A stretch of DNA of 14,679 bases, from assembly GCA_948762645.1 (NCBI GenBank), contig CAQBRY010000003.1, positions 29,695 through 44,373 of the forward strand, written 5' to 3'. The DNA comes from an uncultured Eubacteriales bacterium. Its GTDB lineage: Bacteria; Bacillota; Clostridia; Oscillospirales; Acutalibacteraceae. Positions 11,097 to 14,679 of the stretch are shown in pieces. A model generated the notes under the pieces. The model had not been told where the DNA came from. It saw only the letters and a list, made by a program, of their open reading frames with translations, and did no database searches. The translations under genes were made by a program, and so were the position numbers. Numbering within the stretch: the stretch's first letter is position 1; each line of letters opens with the position of its first letter.

Positions 11097-11573
11097 ATGA
11101 GAATTACATTATATAATACAGAATTAAACAATGATTTACATTGTACTTTAGTAAAGGAAAAAACTTGGAATTATTCAGGATGTCAAGTTTGCAATACTCC
11201 TGAAACTATTGCAACAGTTTTTAATGATATTTTTCGTCTTAATAGACAATCGGAAGAATATCTTTATATGATTTGTTTTAATGTAAGAATGAAACCATTA
11301 GGAATTTTTAAAATTTCACAAGGAACCGTTAATAGTTCACTTTGTAGTCCACGCGAAATTTTTCTAAAATCTTTGTTAAGTAATGCCACAGCTATTACTA
11401 TAATACATAATCATCCATCGCAAGATGTTACACCGTCACAAGAAGATATTATTGTATATGAAAAATTAAAGGATGCCGGAAATTTTATTGGTATACATTT
11501 TTTAGATAGCATTATTGTTGGGAATGGATATTATAGTTTTTATGAAAATTATGAAAATAGAAAGGAAAAATAA
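11097..11573 (+). CDS. RadC-like JAB/MPN metalloprotein without HhH domain
   Basis: A 158-residue protein; ATG 11097 follows GAAAGGAGAAAAT. The JAMM core is clear: IIHNHPSQDVTPSQEDIIVY (from residue 102) supplies H104, H106 and D117 as expected zinc ligands, and LDSIIVGNGYYSF is the usual end of the RadC C-terminal domain. CSPREIFLKSLLSNA before it is also RadC-typical. The N-terminal helix-hairpin-helix region of chromosomal RadC is absent, as is common for copies on plasmids, integrative elements and phages. RadC's biochemical role is unresolved; mobile-element copies are found with antirestriction and DNA-processing genes, consistent with ArdC nearby. Confidence 0.88.
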   Translation: MRITLYNTELNNDLHCTLVKEKTWNYSGCQVCNTPETIATVFNDIFRLNRQSEEYLYMICFNVRMKPLGIFKISQGTVNSSLCSPREIFLKSLLSNATAITIIHNHPSQDVTPSQEDIIVYEKLKDAGNFIGIHFLDSIIVGNGYYSFYENYENRKEK

Positions 11574-11575
11574 AA

Positions 11576-12142
11576 ATGTTATATACATATTATGCAACAG
11601 CAAGACCTGTAGCACCTGGGACTGTTCCAATGAATGGATTAGAACAGATAGATAATTTTGATTCACGTCGTAATGTTGGTTATTGTATGGCATGGGCAAG
11701 AGTTTATTATTCTCGACCATTAATAGAACAGGAAAAAACTAATTATGAATTATCGGAAAATAAACCTGTATATAAATCTATAATAATTCCTGATTTACAT
11801 GATTTATGTATCGCGTCTTTTAGAGGGAATACAATTGCAGAAGAAAAATATAAAGATGCAAATGATTTACGTAAGAAAACGTATAAACGATTATTTGAAA
11901 TGCTTATTGATGGCGAGATTGATATTTTTTATTATGATCAATTCAAGAAAACTGATACGGATTTTACAAGATATATTTTCACCAGGTCTACAAAAATATC
12001 TGGAATGGTACAAAAATCTTGTTTGCAATATATAGACGAAAAAATTATTCCAACATCAGATAGCAATAGGGAATCATGGAGAGATTTTGAGAGAGAAAAT
12101 GCATTTCCAGATAATGTTACTATTTATTATGGAAGTGTATAA
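11576..12142 (+). CDS. LPD28-like mobile-element protein
   Basis: A 188-residue protein; ATG 11576 starts 3 nt after the RadC stop, with AAAGGA inside the end of that gene, so translation is probably coupled. The N-terminus (MLYTYYATARPVAPGTVP, then NVGYCMAWARVYYSRPL and NYEL) matches the LPD28 pattern of large polyvalent proteins of phages and conjugative elements: YY-x-T-x-RP-x-x-PGT-x-P, a conserved Arg/Gly strand, and PL...YEL. The C-terminal part is charged and unrecognised. Family function is not known; these proteins are thought to be delivered or expressed early to aid establishment in the host. Confidence 0.75.
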   Translation: MLYTYYATARPVAPGTVPMNGLEQIDNFDSRRNVGYCMAWARVYYSRPLIEQEKTNYELSENKPVYKSIIIPDLHDLCIASFRGNTIAEEKYKDANDLRKKTYKRLFEMLIDGEIDIFYYDQFKKTDTDFTRYIFTRSTKISGMVQKSCLQYIDEKIIPTSDSNRESWRDFERENAFPDNVTIYYGSV

Positions 12143-12159
12143 AGTGTACAATATAAATT

Positions 12160-12233
12160 TTCGTGTGTTTGTAAAAATGGGCGATATGGATTCTATTTAC
12201 ATAGAACATCGTCTTTTTTTACAAACACACGAA
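12160..12233 (+). terminator. 18-bp perfect hairpin after the LPD28 gene
   Basis: TTCGTGTGTTTGTAAAAA (12160-12177) pairs with TTTTTACAAACACACGAA (12216-12233). Inside, CGAT/ATCG and TTCTAT/ATAGAA add further helix to an apical TTAC loop, so almost the whole 74 nt is paired. The T-run sits inside the stem rather than after it, so simple termination is not certain. Confidence 0.65.
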
Positions 12234-12261
12234 TAAAAAATAATTTAAAAGGAGAAAGAAA

Positions 12262-12483
12262 ATGAGAGAAGTAAGAATGAGCAATTGGATTAAAGGGAAT
12301 AAAAAATTAACTTTAGTTAGTTATAAGCGGGGTAATAAGACAACATGGAAAATTGTTGGATGGAATCCGTTACCAGTAAAAGGCGAATTTGAATCTAGCT
12401 ATTCAGCTTTAAAAGATTGGTTAGATTCTAATGGGTGGATGATTTTGTTAAACCATCCAGTATATTTGATGATTGTGGATTAA
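12262..12483 (+). CDS. Small hypothetical basic protein
   Basis: A 73-residue protein; ATG 12262 follows AAAAGGAGAAAGAAA, a strong ribosome site; a second in-frame ATG lies at 12277. Beta-rich start (KKLTLVSYKRGNKTTWKIVGW), a proline turn (NPLPVKGEF), a helix (SSYSALKDWLDSNGW) and a hydrophobic end (MILLNHPVYLMIVD). No family recognised. It forms its own short unit between the 12160 hairpin and a terminator. Confidence 0.75.
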   Translation: MREVRMSNWIKGNKKLTLVSYKRGNKTTWKIVGWNPLPVKGEFESSYSALKDWLDSNGWMILLNHPVYLMIVD

Positions 12484-12501
12484 TTTTGTGAATAGTTAGA
12501 G

Positions 12502-12529
12502 TAGCCATGAAAAATCATGGCTATTTTAT
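12502..12529 (+). terminator. Intrinsic terminator after the 12262 gene
   Basis: TAGCCATGA (12502-12510), loop AAAA, TCATGGCTA (12515-12523), then TTTTAT. Confidence 0.85.
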
Positions 12530-12591
12530 AGTGTTCATAAAAAGGATAAAGTATAAAGATAAAATTTATTTGAATAGAAAGGAGAATAAAA

Positions 12592-13458
12592 GTGTCAAAA
12601 TCTGTGTATGAAATGGTAACAGAAAAAATCATATCTCAGTTAGAATCTGGTGTTATTCCATGGGAAAAACCGTGGACAGGTGCATATAATGAAGCATATA
12701 ACCGGATTAGTAAGAAAAGTTATTCTTTTATTAATCAAATGTTATTGTTACATAACGGAGAATATGCAACGTTTAAACAATGGGAAAGTTTGGGCGGGAG
12801 AATTAAAAAAGGTGAAAAATCGGAAATAGTAGTATTCTGGAAACCTTTACCAATAGAAGTGCAGAAAGAAGATGGAACAAAGGAAATTAAACAAGTTCCG
12901 TTTTTAAGATATTATAATGTTTTCCATATTTCTCAGGTCAAAGGTGTAGAAGTATTAGAAAATGAAAGAATAAAAAATATTAATCCAATTGAAGAAGCTG
13001 AAAAAATTTTGGATGCTTATATTAATAGAGAAAATATTAAGCTAATTAAAGAATTATCTAATGATGCTTATTATTCTCCTGGAAGGGATTTGATTCATTT
13101 ACCATTAATTGAACAGTTTAATAATGTAAATGAATATTATTCAACGTTTTTTCATGAAATTACACATAGTACAGGTCATGAAAAGCGTTTAAATCGAATG
13201 GAACCAGGTGTAAAGGTAGCTAAATTTGGGAATACAGAATATAGTAAAGAAGAATTAGTCGCTGAAATTGGAGCGGCTAATATCTTGAATATTCTTGGAA
13301 TTGAAACAATAAAAACTTTTAGAAATTCTACAGCGTATATTCAGAGTTGGTTACAAGTATTAAAAAATGATGCAAAATTTATTGTTTCTGCTAGTAGTAA
13401 GGCAGAGAAGGCAGTAAAATATATTTTAGGAGAAAATAAAAACGAATCGATGATATAA
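12592..13458 (+). CDS. ardC: ArdC-type antirestriction protein (ssDNA-binding domain plus zincin)
   Basis: A 288-residue protein; the GTG start at 12592 is preceded by GAAAGGAGAATAAAA. Residues 1-115 form the ArdC N-terminal domain: VYEMVTEKIISQLESG and VIPWEKPW at the start, then FKQWESLGGRIKKGEKSEIV and VVFWKP, a family known to bind single-stranded DNA. The C-terminal metallopeptidase-like domain has FFHEITHSTGH (H188, E189, H192) with YSKEELVAEIGAA (E221/E225), the full zinc site. In conjugative plasmids ArdC protects incoming single-stranded DNA from host restriction or nucleases. Length and motifs are complete, so it should be functional. Its presence points to a transmissible element. 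Confidence 0.92.
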   Translation: MSKSVYEMVTEKIISQLESGVIPWEKPWTGAYNEAYNRISKKSYSFINQMLLLHNGEYATFKQWESLGGRIKKGEKSEIVVFWKPLPIEVQKEDGTKEIKQVPFLRYYNVFHISQVKGVEVLENERIKNINPIEEAEKILDAYINRENIKLIKELSNDAYYSPGRDLIHLPLIEQFNNVNEYYSTFFHEITHSTGHEKRLNRMEPGVKVAKFGNTEYSKEELVAEIGAANILNILGIETIKTFRNSTAYIQSWLQVLKNDAKFIVSASSKAEKAVKYILGENKNESMI

Positions 13459-13587
13459 TTTCAAAAAAAGTGTATCGATTTTAAAAGATGGAAAATTTAG
13501 CTATATCACATTCCACATAAAATTTTCAAGGTAATAATTTATCATTATCATAAATTGCTTGTGTTTATTAAAAAATGGAGGTTAAAA

Positions 13588-14109
13588 ATGTTTACAATCA
13601 GTTTGGAAGAATGGAAAAAATTGGAATGGTTTGACAGCGGAATAGAATACACGCATTTTGCTCTTGATTGTTTATGGGAAAATGACTATAGTGTAGTTGG
13701 AGAATTTAAAATCGATGGGATTTCTTTAGATTCTTTTCCAGAATATCTTTTTCAAAAAGATGGACAACTTTATATTCAGCGGCAAAAATTAGCCAAAGTG
13801 TACAATGTTGGAAACCGGCTGCTTGCTGGTGAAAAGCAATCTGAAGTTATGTTGGATTTGTGGGAAGAAAAAATGAAAGATAATAAAATAGATTATAAAA
13901 TAAGAATAAGAAAAGATGGAATTATTTTTTGCAAATATGATGAACGTCTTTACAATTTTTTAGAAAGGAATAATGTTACATTCGTACCAGAGTTTAATAA
14001 ATTAAAATATAAAGCGACTTATGTAAAAAATTTGGATATATTTAAAATGGCTGTAGAAAAATATCCTAAATATTTTTTGGAATATCAAGATAATAAAAGT
14101 ATTAAATAA
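13588..14109 (+). CDS. Hypothetical protein downstream of ardC
   Basis: A 173-residue protein. ATG 13588 is chosen because TGGAGG lies 6 nt upstream; an earlier in-frame TTG (13558) has no ribosome site. Mixed alpha/beta with many aromatics: MFTISLEEWKKLEWFDSGIEYTH, SVVGEFKIDGISL, FPEYLFQKDGQLYIQRQKL, then a lysine-rich helix (EKMKDNKIDYKIRIRKDGI) and a C-terminal helix. No family recognised. About 130 nt of AT-rich DNA with a weak GAAAATTT/AAATTTTC inverted repeat separates it from ardC. Confidence 0.75.
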   Translation: MFTISLEEWKKLEWFDSGIEYTHFALDCLWENDYSVVGEFKIDGISLDSFPEYLFQKDGQLYIQRQKLAKVYNVGNRLLAGEKQSEVMLDLWEEKMKDNKIDYKIRIRKDGIIFCKYDERLYNFLERNNVTFVPEFNKLKYKATYVKNLDIFKMAVEKYPKYFLEYQDNKSIK

Positions 14110-14133
14110 AATATAGAAGAAAAAAAATTAAGT

Positions 14134-14283
14134 ATGTATATAAAATTAAACAAAGATGATTATGTTGTAAAAATTAATATTGATAATTTTTCTTTAGGTA
14201 TGGGGAATTTGGAAGTGCTTTTAGATGAAATTATATCCAATAAATGGAATTGGTTTAATTTTTCTATTACAGATAAGTTGTGA
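14134..14283 (+). CDS. Possible 49-residue protein in frame with the gene upstream
   Basis: ATG 14134 opens a 49-residue frame ending at TGA 14281: MYIKLNKDDYVVKINIDNFS, then GNLEVLLDEIISNKWNWFNF. The composition looks coding (strand-strand-helix-strand). Only a weak AGAAGA precedes it. It is in the same frame as the 13588 gene, separated by the single stop TAA 14107-14109 and eight sense codons, so it could be a coupled small gene, a C-terminal part lost by a nonsense change, or a read-through extension. Confidence 0.45.
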   Translation: MYIKLNKDDYVVKINIDNFSLGMGNLEVLLDEIISNKWNWFNFSITDKL

Positions 14284-14295
14284 TATAATTCTTTA

Positions 14296-14373
14296 GGAAA
14301 GTATCAGATTCAGGGCAGACGAAAAGAGCAGCTTTATACAAAAGATAAAACTGCCCTGAATTTGATTCTTTCC
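14296..14373 (+). terminator. 23-bp near-perfect hairpin
   Basis: GGAAAGTATCAGATTCAGGGCAG (14296-14318) pairs with CTGCCCTGAATTTGATTCTTTCC (14351-14373) with about two or three mismatches; loop about 32 nt. No T-run follows. It lies after the last small gene of this unit. Confidence 0.6.
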
Positions 14374-14393
14374 GATTGTACCAGACTGCGATA

Positions 14394-14462
14394 AATTTTC
14401 TGATAATTTCTCTATAGAATTAGTATTCTTTTAGAAACAATTTATGAAATTATCAGAAAATT
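14394..14462 (+). repeat. 17-bp perfect inverted repeat
   Basis: AATTTTCTGATAATTTC (14394-14410) and GAAATTATCAGAAAATT (14446-14462), 35-nt spacer. It directly follows the 14296 hairpin, giving two large stems in 170 nt. The stretch up to 14640 has no gene; a small hairpin ATTGC-GTTA-GCAAT (about 14519-14532) is the only other structure. Confidence 0.65.
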
Positions 14463-14652
14463 ATTCAATCAATCTATGTTAGAAATAGTGTAACACAAAG
14501 GAATAGAGTAGGTAAGCCATTGCGTTAGCAATTTGGTACAATGATAATAATGATTTTGTTACATCTATAAATATTAACCATAAAAATAAATTTATTTTAT
14601 TAGGATAATAATATTAAATTTATTATAACAATCAAAGGAGAGATAAAAAATT

Positions 14653-14679
14653 ATGTGTCAATTCAAATCAGGAATTATT
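14653..14679 (+). CDS. Start of a gene cut by the window end
   Basis: ATG 14653 follows AAAGGAGAGATAAAAAATT, an excellent ribosome site, and reads MCQFKSGII to the end of the window. MCQFKS starts are familiar to me from small hypothetical proteins on Firmicutes plasmids and phages, but nine residues do not allow a family call. Confidence 0.6.

Overview
This is an AT-rich window from a low-GC Firmicute, most likely a gut or rumen Clostridia-type host: AGGAGG-like ribosome sites, TTGACA/TATAAT promoters and rrn-leader-like boxA sequences. It looks like accessory DNA of a large plasmid, integrative element or phage-plasmid. It carries an ArdC-type antirestriction protein, a stand-alone RadC/JAB protein, a J-domain/LPD29 protein, an LPD28-type protein, small ribbon-helix-helix and XRE regulators, and many small orphan genes. 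I see no replicase, relaxase, integrase or structural gene, so the element type stays open. All genes but the first read on the + strand. Gene functions come from recognising motifs by eye.

Layout. 1-264: no gene. 265-537 (-): Arc/RHH-type regulator with an operator-bearing promoter. 640-1204: AT-rich non-coding DNA with direct and inverted repeats. 1205-2570: a perfect-spacing promoter followed by about 1.3 kb of GC-richer, ORF-poor, heavily folded DNA, read here as a giant structured non-coding RNA of the general GOLLD/ROOL kind, not assignable to a family by eye. 2577-6328: small genes whose starts are preceded by recurrent RNA modules. 6354-7919: a zinc-site plus OB-like protein and a small orphan. 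7916-8191: RHH regulator. 8200-9805: operator-like repeats, a boxA-like leader, a hammerhead ribozyme, a J-domain gene with an in-frame stop, and two small genes. 9866-10170: XRE regulator. 10219-12142: another boxA-like leader and an operon of an orphan, RadC/JAB and LPD28. 12262-14283: an orphan, ArdC and further orphans. 14653-end: start of a truncated gene.

The unusual content is RNA. There are four layers: (i) the giant RNA; (ii) three copies of a 5'-UTR module (H-type pseudoknot, GATG-loop hairpin, ribosome site, ATG) whose helices covary between copies; (iii) three copies of a second module (a GGG...TCC hairpin ending about 52-55 nt later in TTGACAATT, resembling boxA antitermination sites), preceded in two copies by a palindrome-containing promoter and followed by structured leader; (iv) a textbook hammerhead core just upstream of the J-domain ribosome site. 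Two putative repressor genes also appear to begin at the rare codon ATT, with identical spacing. Together these suggest an element that regulates early or accessory genes mainly at the RNA level, with small repressors acting on the promoters of the structured leaders. That last sentence is inference.
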